DNA of 64,000 nucleotides from Mycobacterium sp. 4858 (GCF_900240975.1 NZ_LT968776.1:1054001-1118000), one strand, 5' to 3'. Numbered from the stretch's first letter, positions 39,149 to 48,504 are shown. Numbers and translations are program-made. The notes: generated by a model not told the origin, from the letters alone.

Positions 39149-40303
39149 TCATCCGCCGCTGGGCGGTCGCTGGATCACCTTCTTCGGGAGTTCCGCCCCG
39201 TATTCGAGATCCTCGAACTTCTGCTGTTTGCGCTTGCGCCACCCGCTGCCGGCCGAGTTCGTCGCGGGGGCCATCATCGGCATCACCGGCATTCCGGTCA
39301 GCCCGGCGTCGGCCGGCAGGGGCGACACCGACGAGGCCAGCTGCACCGGCGTTTGCGTCGCCGGCAGCAGCCCCACCACCGCGGGCGGCGCCGTCAGCTT
39401 GCCCAGCGAGACCCCGACCCCCATCGCGGCCGCTGGCGCGCCCCCCGGGGCCGCCGAGATCGCGCCGGCCAGCCTGGTCACCGACGCCGCCAGCGCCCCC
39501 TCGCCCTCGGAGAGCCCCAGGCCGATGTCGCTGCCCACGCCCTGCAGCGCCTGGGCCGAGGTGTTCTGAGCCAGGTAGCTGAGCAGGTTGATGGGAAAGC
39601 CGGACGAGATGAACTGGTTGCCCCAGGTGCTCCAGTAGTTGAACCAACCGGAGTTCGGGTCGAAGCTGCTGATAGTCGAAGTGAGCGACGAGGCCGCATT
39701 ACTCACCGTCGAACTCGTGGAGCCGGAGCTCAACAGGGCTGCATTAGACACCGCTGACTGCTGGCTGGCCGTCCCGCTCGGGCTGGTGATGGACAGCGGC
39801 GAATTGAACTGGGACAGCTGGCTCGTGGCCTGGCTGGTGGTCGCCTGATAGCGCGTCATCGCCGCCGAGTTGTTCGCCCACATGGTCTGGTACGCGTTTT
39901 CCGTCTGGGCGATCGCGGCCGTGTTCTGCCCGAACGTGTTGGTGGCGAGCAGCTGCGCCAGCCGCGTCCGGTTGGCGGCCACCACTGCGGGCTGCACCAC
40001 CGCGGACTGAACGTCGCTGAAGGCCGCCGCGGCAGACTCCGCCGAGGTGGCCATTTGCTGGGCCTGCTGCGCGGTGGTGCGCAGCCAGATGAGGTAGGGC
40101 TGCACGGCCTGCAGCATCGCCATCGAGGATGAGCCGTCCCACGACTCGATCAACGACGACAACACCGAGGCATACACGGCGACCGAGTTCTCCAGCTCGA
40201 CGCCCAGACTTTGCCACGCGCCCGCGGCCTCGATCAGCGAACCCGCTCCAGGCCCGGAGTGGATAAGCGTCGAGGTGATCTCGGGGGGCGCGAACAAGTC
40301 CAT
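39149..40303 (-). CDS. PPE family protein, tandem paralogue
   Basis: Encodes 384 residues from ATG 40303 (a GTG lies one codon before). The PPE domain begins LFAPPEITSTLIHSGPGAGS and has WDGSSSMAM; the linker is Ser/Thr-rich, and the C-terminal part shares GWFNYWSTWGNQFISSGFPI and VGVSLGKLTAPPAVVGLLP with the gene downstream. The two are clear duplicates with 125 bp between them. The SVP core has become TAP. The C-terminus is basic then acidic (WRKRKQQKFEDLEYGAEL). Confidence 0.92.
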   Translation of the reverse strand: MDLFAPPEITSTLIHSGPGAGSLIEAAGAWQSLGVELENSVAVYASVLSSLIESWDGSSSMAMLQAVQPYLIWLRTTAQQAQQMATSAESAAAAFSDVQSAVVQPAVVAANRTRLAQLLATNTFGQNTAAIAQTENAYQTMWANNSAAMTRYQATTSQATSQLSQFNSPLSITSPSGTASQQSAVSNAALLSSGSTSSTVSNAASSLTSTISSFDPNSGWFNYWSTWGNQFISSGFPINLLSYLAQNTSAQALQGVGSDIGLGLSEGEGALAASVTRLAGAISAAPGGAPAAAMGVGVSLGKLTAPPAVVGLLPATQTPVQLASSVSPLPADAGLTGMPVMPMMAPATNSAGSGWRKRKQQKFEDLEYGAELPKKVIQRPPSGG

Positions 40304-40588
40304 CACACCTCACATTGTCTATGCCGAGTACGCGGCCGGAAAATTGCGTTTACCAGGTTGCAAACACGCCGGAAACATTGAGCACTCACCCCCCAGGGTG
40401 CCCCCCAGATCCTTCCCCGTCGAGTCCCGGCTGGGACGAACGATATACCCCTGACCTTAGGGTAACCAAAGCATTAAACGACCGGGCCCTTTCCGGCGGC
40501 CGATCTGCCTTGGAATGGATTTCGCAGACGGTCACCGTGGCGCCGCGGGCTACCCGATCGCGGGCCGCCCACGCGGGCGCGATGCCCA
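40304..40588. other. Intergenic region upstream of the PPE pair
   Basis: About 285 bp with no gene I can support. It has two small inverted repeats, GTCCC-GGCT-GGGAC (40424-40437) and TACCC...GGGTA (about 40447-40465). Their arm order is the reverse of a DosR box. It should hold the PPE promoter; no clear -35/-10 pair is seen. Confidence 0.4.
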
Positions 40589-40945
40589 CTACAGGCCGGG
40601 CAGGCAGATGGGCGCTCCGTAGCACGGCGGCGGGCCAAGGGGGCGCCGCGGAGCATCCCCCTCCCAGACGAATTGGCCGACGTTGCCCATGCCCCCGACC
40701 GGGACCCAGTACCAGTGGTGGCAGACGCCCATGTCCCAACGGACGTCCGGCATCGGCAACGGTTGCCCCGGGCACCATTCGTGCGGAACCGTGAAGTTGT
40801 CCACGGGCAGTGGACGATTGAATTGGGGCGTCATTGTGGGGCCCGCCTGCGCGGTGCCCCCGGACAGCCCCAGGCCTATTGCCGCCACGCCGCCTGACAG
40901 CAGCGCGCCGGCGATGATCTTCCCGACTTTGCGATTGTGCGACAT
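40589..40945 (-). CDS. Secreted protein, unknown function
   Basis: Encodes 118 residues. A signal peptide (KVGKIIAGALLSGGVAAIGL through GTAQAGP) precedes a mature Pro/Trp-rich chain with four Cys (HEWCPGQP, MGVCHHWYW, PPCYG, APICLPG), suggesting two disulfides. Small Trp- and Pro-rich exported proteins of this kind are common in mycobacteria. It diverges from the CDGP-type gene across 111 bp. Function unknown. Confidence 0.75.
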   Translation of the reverse strand: MSHNRKVGKIIAGALLSGGVAAIGLGLSGGTAQAGPTMTPQFNRPLPVDNFTVPHEWCPGQPLPMPDVRWDMGVCHHWYWVPVGGMGNVGQFVWEGDAPRRPLGPPPCYGAPICLPGL

Positions 40946-41056
40946 TGGCTCGCGCCTTTCCGATGTGGACTACGCGAATCAGCAGACAGCGAATGGTTCG
41001 CTACCGATCCCAAAAGCCGCTATGAAAGCGGTAGCGTCAGGTGTCGGGAGGCAATC

Positions 41057-41347
41057 ATGAAGCGCGGCATCGTCGGAGGATTCGCTGTCCTGCTGATGGC
41101 CGCGGGGCCGATCGTCTCGTCGCCGCCGGCCAGCGCCGGCTGCCTGTACGGAGGACCCGTCCTCAGCAAGTGCGACGGACCAGTGCAGCCCGACGGCACC
41201 TGGCAGCGTTGCGTGGCAGTCGCCCGGTTGATTCCCAACGGCGCCAGTTCGTACCTCGTGCCCGACGGGCACTGCGATGTGATGGGCCCCGACCATCCCC
41301 CTTCGGATTTCACCTTCGCCGACCCACCGACGCACATCGACGGCTGA
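41057..41347 (+). CDS. Secreted CDGP-domain protein
   Basis: Encodes 96 residues from ATG 41057 with a strong GGGAGG site. A signal peptide ends at SSPPASAGC. The mature part has four Cys, and the sequence [14 protein letters not shown] matches the small CDGP family of exported mycobacterial proteins. The earlier in-frame start at 40937 would remove the signal peptide from the N-terminus and was rejected. Function unknown. Confidence 0.75.
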   Translation: MKRGIVGGFAVLLMAAGPIVSSPPASAGCLYGGPVLSKCDGPVQPDGTWQRCVAVARLIPNGASSYLVPDGHCDVMGPDHPPSDFTFADPPTHIDG

Positions 41348-41387
41348 GGCCGGAACCCTCCCGGGAGCGTGGGGTGCGGGAGCCAAT

Positions 41388-41800
41388 TCAAAACGGTGGC
41401 GGGTCGTCGTCGGTGGTGGCGTCGCGGGGCCGGTAATGCGCGGTGTCGCTTGGTTGCCGGACCGCGGTGCGGGCCATTCGATTCTGTCGACGTTCGGTGG
41501 CCACGCGCGCGGCGCGGTCCCGGGCGCGGGTGCGTCGTCGGGTCGGCATCATCGCCGTGCGCTCGGCGCAGTAATCCTGGAGCGGGTCGACTTCTGGGGC
41601 CGCGAGCGCCCCGGTGGCCCAGCACAGGCTCGGGAACAACAGCTCGCTGCCCGGGGTGGGTGACATAGGTGCGCCCAGCCGGGGAAGTCAGGATCAACGT
41701 CGCGTCGGGCAGCTGCTTCTCCTGCCAGCCCCAGAAGGTCTTGAGCAAATAATGCAGCCCCCTGTGCGAAATACACTTCAGGCCAAATAGGGCCGGTCGG
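41388..41800 (-). pseudogene. Remnant of a 13E12/DUF222 HNH endonuclease gene
   Basis: Only the C-terminal end remains. Reading on the reverse strand, [20 protein letters not shown] and [12 protein letters not shown] are in one frame. At about 41650-41656 the frame shifts by one base, and the next piece [16 protein letters not shown] continues to the family ending [14 protein letters not shown] ... DDDPPPF. The HNH part upstream is degraded ([13 protein letters not shown] where LKCLCRxHHLLK is expected), and the whole DUF222 N-terminus is gone. The shift fits one extra G in a G/C run. Confidence 0.75.
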
Positions 41801-41818
41801 CAGCGAACCTGGTGCAGG

Positions 41819-42448
41819 TCACAGTCTCGTATGAAGTTCGAGTCCCACAGAGAAGGCAAGCAGAGTAATAGCTAGAACTTCGAACCCTAAGCTCCATACG
41901 GCGAGGTCAGATTTTGCTTTGTTGCTCCGGCGCAGAGTCTTTATTGTCTCGACTTGACTTTCGATCCACATCTGCCTGGCGTCGTCCTCGGTTCTGCCCC
42001 AATTAGTGTCCTTGACCAGACTTTCAAGCGTGGCAGTGCTCAGTACTGAGTACGAGAAGCGATACGCCTGGATGAATATGGCAATCACTGCGGAGACGAG
42101 AAAGGCTGCCAGCGCGAGTGTTAGAAACCACACGGCAAAATGATTTTTGAATGTGTAGTCTTTGCCGGAAACGAAGATGGTCAGTCCGAAGATAAGCGTC
42201 AACATCGCCGTGCTGGTGGTCAAGATGGTGGCGCCGCGTCCCTCAACGCGCCTACGGCGGTCCTCCTCGCCTGCGAGCAGGATACCTACGAGCTTTTCGT
42301 ACACCTGGCCGGCGGCTGAAGGTTTTGCGCCCTCGGGCGCTAAAGCTTCAGGCTTCGTCTTCGACTGGGCTGTCGGTGGACTCGTTTGTCCCCCAACCTC
42401 CGCCGAACTCATACACAACTTCTTCGTCGTTGGCTTCAGGACCTTCAT
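41819..42448 (-). CDS. Membrane protein with SLATT-like layout, probably acquired
   Basis: Encodes 209 residues from ATG 42448 (ATG 42412 is possible). After a variable N-terminus comes a charged helix ([17 protein letters not shown]), two transmembrane helices (residues ~75-95 and 103-128), a long amphipathic stretch of about 55 residues, and a last transmembrane helix ([20 protein letters not shown]). This resembles small membrane effectors found with nucleotide-signal defence genes, but no family was recognised with confidence. Base composition is visibly lower in GC than neighbours, and it abuts a decayed mobile gene, which suggests transfer. Confidence 0.6.
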   Translation of the reverse strand: MKVLKPTTKKLCMSSAEVGGQTSPPTAQSKTKPEALAPEGAKPSAAGQVYEKLVGILLAGEEDRRRRVEGRGATILTTSTAMLTLIFGLTIFVSGKDYTFKNHFAVWFLTLALAAFLVSAVIAIFIQAYRFSYSVLSTATLESLVKDTNWGRTEDDARQMWIESQVETIKTLRRSNKAKSDLAVWSLGFEVLAITLLAFSVGLELHTRL

Positions 42449-42864
42449 CTGACCGCATCATGACACGCTCCACCTCCGCGTGATCGTCGGGTCCAAACCC
42501 CGCTCATTAAGGCACTTCCGTGTGGGAGCGTACGCCTCTGTCGGCCGAAATAGATGGATACTTTCCAGAGCTAAGAGAAACACATGGTGGGATACCGCCG
42601 CTCGAAACGCTCATCAACGCGGCGATCACCTCCGCCGACGACACCCGCTCCAGCAACCCCGAAGACTGACGGCAAGAATTCAGCCGAGCGTTCGGTCCGC
42701 CTTCCTGATGCAGCCGGAGCGCTCCTCCCCGTAGGCAACAAGACGATCGCGGCGAGGACGCCGCCCCCGAACGGCGCGAGGTAGCCGCCGGGCAGTGAAT
42801 TCTCCCCGCTGACATTCCACAGGGCGGTGGCCTCATGCGCGACGACCGAAGCCAGAATCACCAT
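42449..42864. other. Region without a supported gene
   Basis: About 416 bp. A 97-codon reverse frame (42571-42864) begins directly after the RluA-type gene stop (TAG then ATG). Its first 45 residues are fairly hydrophobic but the rest is not protein-like, and it has no ribosome site. It may be a fragment of a membrane protein. The part near 42449-42580 keeps the lower GC of the preceding gene. No RNA gene seen. Confidence 0.4.
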
Positions 42865-43725
42865 CTAGGGCCGAGTTCGGCGGCTGACGAATTCGCGACG
42901 GGCGCCGGTCACCGGGTCGTCGAACTCGATGCGCTGCGCCAACAGCCGCAGCGGCGTGCTGAAGTCGTCGGGCGGCACGTCGATGATGTTGGGGTACAAC
43001 GGATCCCCGTCGATCGGCAGGCCGAGGGAGGCCATGTGCACGCGCAACTGGTGGGTGCGCCCGGTGCGCGGGGTCAGCCGGTACAGGCCGTCCGGTGAAA
43101 CGAGTTCGACGAACGTCTCCGCGTTGGGCGCACCGGGTTCGCAGACGGCCTGTAAAACGCCGCGCCGCTTGATGATCCGGCTTTGCACCACGCGGGGCAA
43201 CGCCACGGCCGGATCCACGGCGGCGCGCGCCAGATACGTCTTGCGCACCAGCCCACGGGAAAACAGCGTCTGGTATGCGCCGCGTACCTCGCGGCGCGCC
43301 GTGAACAGCAGCACGCCGGCGGTCAACCGGTCGAGCCGATGGGCGGGGCTCAGCTCCGGCAGGCCCAGTTCCCGCCGCAGCCGCACCAGCGCCGTCTGCG
43401 CCACGTGTCGCCCGCGGGGCATGGTGGCCAGGAAGTGGGGCTTGTCGACCACGACGATGTCCGCGTCGCGATGCAGCACCGGGATGTCGAACGGCACCGG
43501 AACCTCATCGGGCAGCTCTCGGTACAGAAATACGTGCGATCCGGCGGGCAGCACCGTGGCCTCGTCGACCACCGCGCCGCCCGCATCGACGACCTCCCCG
43601 GCCAGCACCTTCGACCGCGCGGGCGCGCCGAACCGGTCGGTCAGCTCGGCCATCACCGGTCCCCCGCGCAGCCGCACCCGCGCCGGGCCCAGGCCGTCCC
43701 GCACCGGCAGTGGCGCGGGCCTCAA
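42865..43725 (-). CDS. RluA family pseudouridine synthase (Rv3300c-like)
   Basis: Encodes 286 residues from a TTG that overlaps the glpD stop (TTGA). The catalytic segment SPAHRLDRLTAGVLLF contains the conserved Asp of HRLD, and TPRTGRTHQLRVHMASLGLP is the other family hallmark. It isomerises uridine to pseudouridine in rRNA or tRNA; the target site is unknown. In M. tuberculosis phoY1 lies between this gene and glpD2; here they are directly coupled, so phoY1 is not at its usual place. Confidence 0.9.
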   Translation of the reverse strand: MRPAPLPVRDGLGPARVRLRGGPVMAELTDRFGAPARSKVLAGEVVDAGGAVVDEATVLPAGSHVFLYRELPDEVPVPFDIPVLHRDADIVVVDKPHFLATMPRGRHVAQTALVRLRRELGLPELSPAHRLDRLTAGVLLFTARREVRGAYQTLFSRGLVRKTYLARAAVDPAVALPRVVQSRIIKRRGVLQAVCEPGAPNAETFVELVSPDGLYRLTPRTGRTHQLRVHMASLGLPIDGDPLYPNIIDVPPDDFSTPLRLLAQRIEFDDPVTGARREFVSRRTRP

Positions 43726-45476
43726 TTGAGCGGCACCGGCTCGAGGATCTCGGCGCGGGCCTCCGGGGCGCTCGCGCGCAGTTCGTCGGCCGACACGTCA
43801 TCGGGCTGGGCCTGCGAGAGGATCTCGGCCTCCACCCGCGCCGAGTAGTTCGACACCTCACGCTCCACGTCGGCCGCGCTCCAGCCGAGCACCGGGGCGA
43901 CCACGTCGGCGACCTCGCGCGCACAGTCGACGCCGCGGTGCGAGTATTCGATGGAGATGCGCATCCGGCGGGCCAGGATGTCCTCGAGGTGCAGCGCCCC
44001 CTCGGCGGTGACGGCGTAGAGCGCCTCCACCTTGAGATAGCCGGGCGCCTCCTTGATCGGGGTGAGCAGGTCGGCGTTTCCGGACGCCAGCCCCAGCACG
44101 TCGCCGATCATCGAGCCGTAGCGGTCCAACAGGTGGCGCACCCGGTACGGATGCAAACCCTGCAGCGCCGCAACGTGTTCGGCCTGATTGACCAGTGCGA
44201 AGTAACCGTCGGCGCCCAGCAGGCTGACCTTCTCGGTGATCGAGGGCGCCACCCGGGCCGGGACGAACTGCGCCGCGGCGTCGATCGCGTCGGCCGCCAT
44301 CACCCGGTAGGTGGTGTACTTGCCGCCGGCGATGGCCACCAGGCCCGGCGCGGGCACCGCCACGGCGTGTTCGCGGGACAGCTTGGAGGTCTCCTCGCTC
44401 TCCCCGGCCAGCAGCGGCCGCAGCCCGGCGTACACGCCGTCGATGTCGGCATGGGTCAGCGGGATGGCGAGCACCGTGTTGACGGTCCGCAGGATGTAGT
44501 CGATGTCGGCCTTGGTGGCCGCGGGGTGGGCCAGGTCCAGGTTCCAGTCGGTGTCGGTGGTGCCGATGATCCAGTGGCTGCCCCACGGGATGACGAACAT
44601 CACCGACTTCTCGGTGCGCAGGATGATGGCGACGTCGCTGACGATGCGGTCGCGCGGGACCACCACGTGCACGCCCTTGGAGGCGCGCACCTGAAATCGC
44701 CCGCGCTGCTTGGACAATGCCTGAATCTCGTCGGTCCACACGCCGGTCGCATTGACCACGACGTGGCCGCGCACTTCGGTGATCGACCCGTCCTCGGAGT
44801 CGCGGACCCGCACGCCGGTGACCCGGTCGCCCTCGCGCAGCATCGCCACCACCTGGGTGGAGGTACGCACCACCGCGCCGTAGTGGGCGGCCGTGCGCGC
44901 GACGGTCAGGGTGTGCCGTGCGTCGTCGACGACGGTGTCGTAGTAGCGGATTCCGCCGATCAACGACGTCCGCTTCAAGCCGGGGCTCAACCGCAACGCG
45001 CCGGCACGAGTCAAATGCTTCTGCGCCGGAACGGATTTCGCGCCGCCCATCCGGTCGTAGAGGAAGATGCCCGCCGCGATGTAGGGCCGTTCCCACACGC
45101 GGTTGGTCAGCGGGAACAGGAACGGCATCGGCTTGACCAGATGGGGCGCCAGCGTAGTCAGCGACAGCTCCCGTTCGTAGAGCGCCTCGCGCACCAGGCC
45201 GAACTCGAGCTGTTCGAGATAGCGCAGCCCGCCGTGGAACATCTTCGACGAGCGGCTCGAGGTGCCCGACGCGAAATCGCGCGCCTCGACCAGCGCCACC
45301 TTGAGCCCGCGGGTGGCGGCGTCCAGCGCGCAGCCGGAGCCCACCACGCCGCCGCCGATGACGACGACGTCGAACTGCTCGGTGCCGAGCCGCTCCCAGG
45401 CCACCTCGCGGTGCTGCGGTCCCAGCACGGATGCCGGCGAGCCGAGCTCGCTGGGCGCGTGGATCGGATCGGTCAC
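43722..45476 (-). CDS. glpD: Glycerol-3-phosphate dehydrogenase GlpD2
   Basis: Encodes 584 residues, the usual length. The FAD-binding motif VVVIGGGVVGSGCALDAATR is near residues 35-54, followed by SSRSSKMFHGGLRYLEQLEF, HVVVNATGVWTDEIQ, and GGKYTTYRVMAADAIDA. A C-terminal DAO_C domain follows. It oxidises glycerol-3-phosphate to dihydroxyacetone phosphate at the membrane and passes electrons to quinone. It follows lpdA after 49 bp on the same strand, and is coupled to the RluA-type gene. Confidence 0.95.
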   Translation of the reverse strand: MTDPIHAPSELGSPASVLGPQHREVAWERLGTEQFDVVVIGGGVVGSGCALDAATRGLKVALVEARDFASGTSSRSSKMFHGGLRYLEQLEFGLVREALYERELSLTTLAPHLVKPMPFLFPLTNRVWERPYIAAGIFLYDRMGGAKSVPAQKHLTRAGALRLSPGLKRTSLIGGIRYYDTVVDDARHTLTVARTAAHYGAVVRTSTQVVAMLREGDRVTGVRVRDSEDGSITEVRGHVVVNATGVWTDEIQALSKQRGRFQVRASKGVHVVVPRDRIVSDVAIILRTEKSVMFVIPWGSHWIIGTTDTDWNLDLAHPAATKADIDYILRTVNTVLAIPLTHADIDGVYAGLRPLLAGESEETSKLSREHAVAVPAPGLVAIAGGKYTTYRVMAADAIDAAAQFVPARVAPSITEKVSLLGADGYFALVNQAEHVAALQGLHPYRVRHLLDRYGSMIGDVLGLASGNADLLTPIKEAPGYLKVEALYAVTAEGALHLEDILARRMRISIEYSHRGVDCAREVADVVAPVLGWSAADVEREVSNYSARVEAEILSQAQPDDVSADELRASAPEARAEILEPVPLN

Positions 45477-45525
45477 CGGGAAACTCCTGTCGGTTACTCG
45501 CCAGTAGGACGGTGTCGAACCAAGG

Positions 45526-46941
45526 CTAGTCCAGATCGTCGTGCGCCATCAGCCGACGAGCGGCCTCGGTGATCGACCCGGACAACGACGGGTAAACGGC
45601 GAGCGTCTGCGCCAGCTCGTTGACGGTGATGCGGTTCTGGACGGCCACCGCGATCGGCAGGATCAGTTCGGAGGCGATCGGGGCCACCACCACGCCGCCG
45701 ATCACCACGCCGGTGGATTTGCGGCAGAACATCTTCACGAAGCCCTGCTGCAGACCCGACATCTTGGCCCGGGCATTGGTGCGCAGCGGGAGCATGATCG
45801 TGCGGGCCGACACCGAGCCGTCGTCGATCATCGTTTGCGGCACGCCGACGGCCGCGATCTCGGGCCGGGTGAACACCGTCGCCGCCACGGTGCGCAGCCG
45901 GATGGGGCTGACGCCCTCGCCCAGCGCGTGATACATCGCGATCCGGCCCTGCATGGCGGCGACCGACGCCAGCGGCAGCAGGCCGGTGCAGTCGCCGGCG
46001 GCGTAGATGCCGGCCACCGAGGTCCGCGACACCCGGTCCACGGTCAGGTAACCGCCGCGGCCCAGCTCGATGCCGACGCGGTCCAGGCCCAGGCCGCCGG
46101 TGTTGGGCACCGATCCGATGGTCATCAGGGCGTGGCTGCCCTCCACGGTGCGCCCGTCGGCCAGGGTGACCAGCACGCCGTCTCCCGCGCGGGTGACTGA
46201 CTGGGCCCGGGCGTTCTTGACCAACTGAACGCCGCGCTCGGAGAACGCCTCCTCCAGGACCAGCGCGGCGTCGGCGTCCTCGTAGGGCAGCACGCGGTCG
46301 CGGCTGGCGACCACCGTCACCGGAACGCCCAGCTCGGTGTAGGCGTGCACGAACTCGGCGCCGGTGACGCCGGACCCGACGACGACGAGGTGCTCGGGCA
46401 GCGCCTCGAGGTTGTAGAGCTGCCGCCAGGTCAGGATCCGCTCGCCGTCGGGCTGGGCCGACGGCAGGACCCGAGGGCTGGCGCCGGTCGCGATCAGCAC
46501 GACGTCGGCCTCGAACTCGCTGGTGGTGCCGTCGCCGGCGGTCGCCCTGACGCGGTGGCAGGCCAGCCCGGGCGTGGGGTCGATCAGCTCGCCGCGGCCG
46601 GCGACCACGTGCACGCCCACGGCGAGCAGCTGTTCGGTGATGTCGGCCGACTGCTCGGTGGCGAGCTGCTTGACCCGGGCGTGTATCTGCGGCAGGGAGA
46701 TCTTGGCGTCGTCGATGTCGATGTCGAACCCCAGCCGCGGCGCCCGGCGCAGCTCGGTGCGCAGCCAGGTGGAGGCGATGAAGGTCTTGGAGGGGACGCA
46801 GTCGTCGAGCACGGCCGCGCCGCCGATGCCGTCGGAGTCGATGACGGTGACGTGAGTGGTGTCCGGGTGGGAGGTGGCGGCCACCAGGGCCGCTTCGTAA
46901 CCGGCCGGGCCTCCACCGAGGATCACGATGCGGGTCGCCAC
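45526..46941 (-). CDS. lpdA: NAD(P)H:quinone reductase LpdA
   Basis: Encodes 471 residues from a GTG start. It has the FAD motif VILGGGPAGYEAALVAA, the NAD motif VVVGSGVTGAEFVHAY, and TSVAGIYAAGDCTGLLPLAS. The redox-active region is GGAAVLDDCVPSK, with only one Cys where lipoamide dehydrogenases have CxxxxC, so it cannot act on lipoamide. This matches M. tuberculosis LpdA (Rv3303c), a quinone reductase tied to virulence. It is upstream of glpD2 in the same orientation. Confidence 0.93.
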   Translation of the reverse strand: MATRIVILGGGPAGYEAALVAATSHPDTTHVTVIDSDGIGGAAVLDDCVPSKTFIASTWLRTELRRAPRLGFDIDIDDAKISLPQIHARVKQLATEQSADITEQLLAVGVHVVAGRGELIDPTPGLACHRVRATAGDGTTSEFEADVVLIATGASPRVLPSAQPDGERILTWRQLYNLEALPEHLVVVGSGVTGAEFVHAYTELGVPVTVVASRDRVLPYEDADAALVLEEAFSERGVQLVKNARAQSVTRAGDGVLVTLADGRTVEGSHALMTIGSVPNTGGLGLDRVGIELGRGGYLTVDRVSRTSVAGIYAAGDCTGLLPLASVAAMQGRIAMYHALGEGVSPIRLRTVAATVFTRPEIAAVGVPQTMIDDGSVSARTIMLPLRTNARAKMSGLQQGFVKMFCRKSTGVVIGGVVVAPIASELILPIAVAVQNRITVNELAQTLAVYPSLSGSITEAARRLMAHDDLD

Positions 46942-47034
46942 AGCCCCAACCTAGCGGGGCCCCCGGTGACCCTGCAGCCCGGCGAGGGCCCTCGGGAGAA
47001 GACCGCGCCCGCATCCGACGTCTAAGCTTTCCCC

Positions 47035-47511
47035 GTGCCGCTCTACGCCGCCTACGGGTCGAACATGGATCCTGAGCAGATGCTCAAGCGCGCACCCCAT
47101 TCGCCGATGGCCGGAACGGGCTGGCTGCACGGCTGGCGCCTGACGTTCGGGGGCGAGGACATCGGCTGGGAGGGCGCGCTGGCCACCGTGGTCGAGGACC
47201 CGGATTCCAAGGTGTTCGTCGTGCTCTACGACATGACCCCGGCGGACGAGAACAACCTCGATCGGTGGGAGGGCTCGGAGTTCGGCGTGCACAAGAAGAT
47301 CCGGTGCCGGGTCGAGCGCATCTCGTCGGACACCAGCACCGACCCGGTGCTGGCCTGGTTGTATGTGCTCGACGCCTGGGAGGGTGGCCTGCCGTCGGCG
47401 CGGTATCTGGGCGTGATGGCCGATGCAGCCGAAATCGCCGGAGCCCCAAGCGATTACGTGCACAACCTGCGAACACGGCCAGCCCACAACGTCGGCCCGG
47501 GCACCGGCTAA
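47035..47511 (+). CDS. Gamma-glutamylcyclotransferase-like (GGCT/AIG2 fold) protein
   Basis: Encodes 158 residues from a GTG start. The N-terminal YAAYGSNMDPEQM is the GGCT signature YGSNxxxxxM, and a conserved acidic residue is in VVLYDMTPADENNLDRWEG. Similar to Rv3304 in sequence and place. GGCT-fold enzymes cyclise gamma-glutamyl amines, but the substrate here is unknown. It diverges from lpdA and ends 9 bp before the left 60-bp repeat. Confidence 0.88.
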   Translation: MPLYAAYGSNMDPEQMLKRAPHSPMAGTGWLHGWRLTFGGEDIGWEGALATVVEDPDSKVFVVLYDMTPADENNLDRWEGSEFGVHKKIRCRVERISSDTSTDPVLAWLYVLDAWEGGLPSARYLGVMADAAEIAGAPSDYVHNLRTRPAHNVGPGTG

Positions 47512-47520
47512 TCCCTTCCC

Positions 47521-47580
47521 GCGAGCGACCGTGTCTGTACGGCGACACGCCGTTGTGAGCGGAAATTTGCGGTCGCTCGC
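47521..47580. repeat. Left 60-bp palindromic repeat
   Basis: Sixty bases that begin GCGAGCGACCG and end with its exact complement CGGTCGCTCGC, an 11-bp terminal inverted repeat. Smaller internal inverted repeats occur (GTGTC/GACAC and CGGCG-ACA-CGCCG). The reverse complement of 48505-48564 matches at 57 of 60 positions. Ends 6 bp before the DUF559 gene stop codon. Confidence 0.92.
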
Positions 47581-47586
47581 GAGACG

Positions 47587-48468
47587 TCACGCGGCGCGGG
47601 CTCGCTCCAACTGTGCCTCGAGCCGGCGGATGAGTTCCCACGGCCGGCGCCTGACGTCTTCGGCCACGATGGCGACCACCGCCCAGCCCATCTCCTGGAG
47701 CGCCGAGGAACGTCGGCGGTCACGGATGAAGGCATCGGGCCCGCTATGCCAATCCACGCCGTCGTATTCGGCGGCGACACGCAGATCTGGCCAGGCGAAG
47801 TCGAGCCGCCAGACGCGGCCCGGCAGGTCCACGACCTCGTATTGAAGGACCGGCGTCGGCAAACCGCCGTCGATCATTACCAGCCGTGCCTCGCTCTCCA
47901 TTGGCGACTCCGCCAATGGGCTGGCCAGACCCAGCAGTTGGCGGACGGTCACAATCCCGCGACGGCCGGACTGTCCAGCGATGGCCCGCGCCAGCTCGCT
48001 AGGCATGCAGGCGCCGCTGCGCAAGGCTGCGTCCAGCGTTGCGAGCCCTCTGGACCGGCGAAGACTGCGGGCGACCTCGATCGCCGTCCACGCGGGGGCG
48101 GTGACAGGGCGTCCACCGACCATGGTCAATGGGGCGCCGTCACGCCGGTGCACTATCAGTCCGTCGGACGATCGCAGTCGGCGGCCATCCGGCTCGAGCA
48201 CGTGCAGCGCGGGCGTCGACTCGGTGTCGAAGCCGTACGCGGCGGCGGCTGTACCCATGCATGCGGCGACGCTGGTGCCGGTTGCCAAATCCAGGCCACG
48301 GAGTTGCAGCGCGGTGGTCAGTTCGCCCCGGCCGTAGATGCCATGCCAAACCTTCTGCATCTCAAGGTCCAACGCCCGACGCGGCAGGTACGTCAGAGCC
48401 TGCGCGGACGTGACGACGCCGCCCTGGGCGTCGAGCAGCCGGCTGAGCTCTGGATGCATGCGGGCCAT
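47587..48468 (-). CDS. DUF559 nuclease-like protein with AbiEi-type N-terminus
   Basis: Encodes 293 residues from ATG 48468 (GGAG nine bases before); ATG 48459 and TTG 48495 are alternatives. Residues 1-60 resemble the winged-helix start of AbiEi-type antitoxin proteins (LDAQGGVVTSAQALTYL, then GIYGRGEL). The C-terminal ~90 residues are DUF559, a Vsr/restriction-endonuclease-like fold, with the acidic catalytic pattern in WRLDFAWPDLRVAAEYDGVDWH and the ending MGWAVVAIVAEDVRRRPWEL. Such genes are common in actinobacteria and their role is unsettled. Its enclosure by two inverted palindromic repeats is striking. Confidence 0.8.
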   Translation of the reverse strand: MARMHPELSRLLDAQGGVVTSAQALTYLPRRALDLEMQKVWHGIYGRGELTTALQLRGLDLATGTSVAACMGTAAAAYGFDTESTPALHVLEPDGRRLRSSDGLIVHRRDGAPLTMVGGRPVTAPAWTAIEVARSLRRSRGLATLDAALRSGACMPSELARAIAGQSGRRGIVTVRQLLGLASPLAESPMESEARLVMIDGGLPTPVLQYEVVDLPGRVWRLDFAWPDLRVAAEYDGVDWHSGPDAFIRDRRRSSALQEMGWAVVAIVAEDVRRRPWELIRRLEAQLERARAA

Positions 48469-48504
48469 GGTGGGCAGGCTCCGCCACGCCGACAACTCAC
48501 CCTG

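Noticed and set aside
40424..40437. GTCCC-GGCT-GGGAC palindrome upstream of the PPE pair as a DosR box
   Set aside because: Arm order is inverted relative to the DosR box (GGGAC...GTCCC) and the spacing is 4, not about 4-5 within the correct order.
42571..42864. 97-residue reverse ORF after the RluA-type gene
   Set aside because: No ribosome site, only the first half is hydrophobic and the rest looks non-coding; kept as a comment on the intergenic region.
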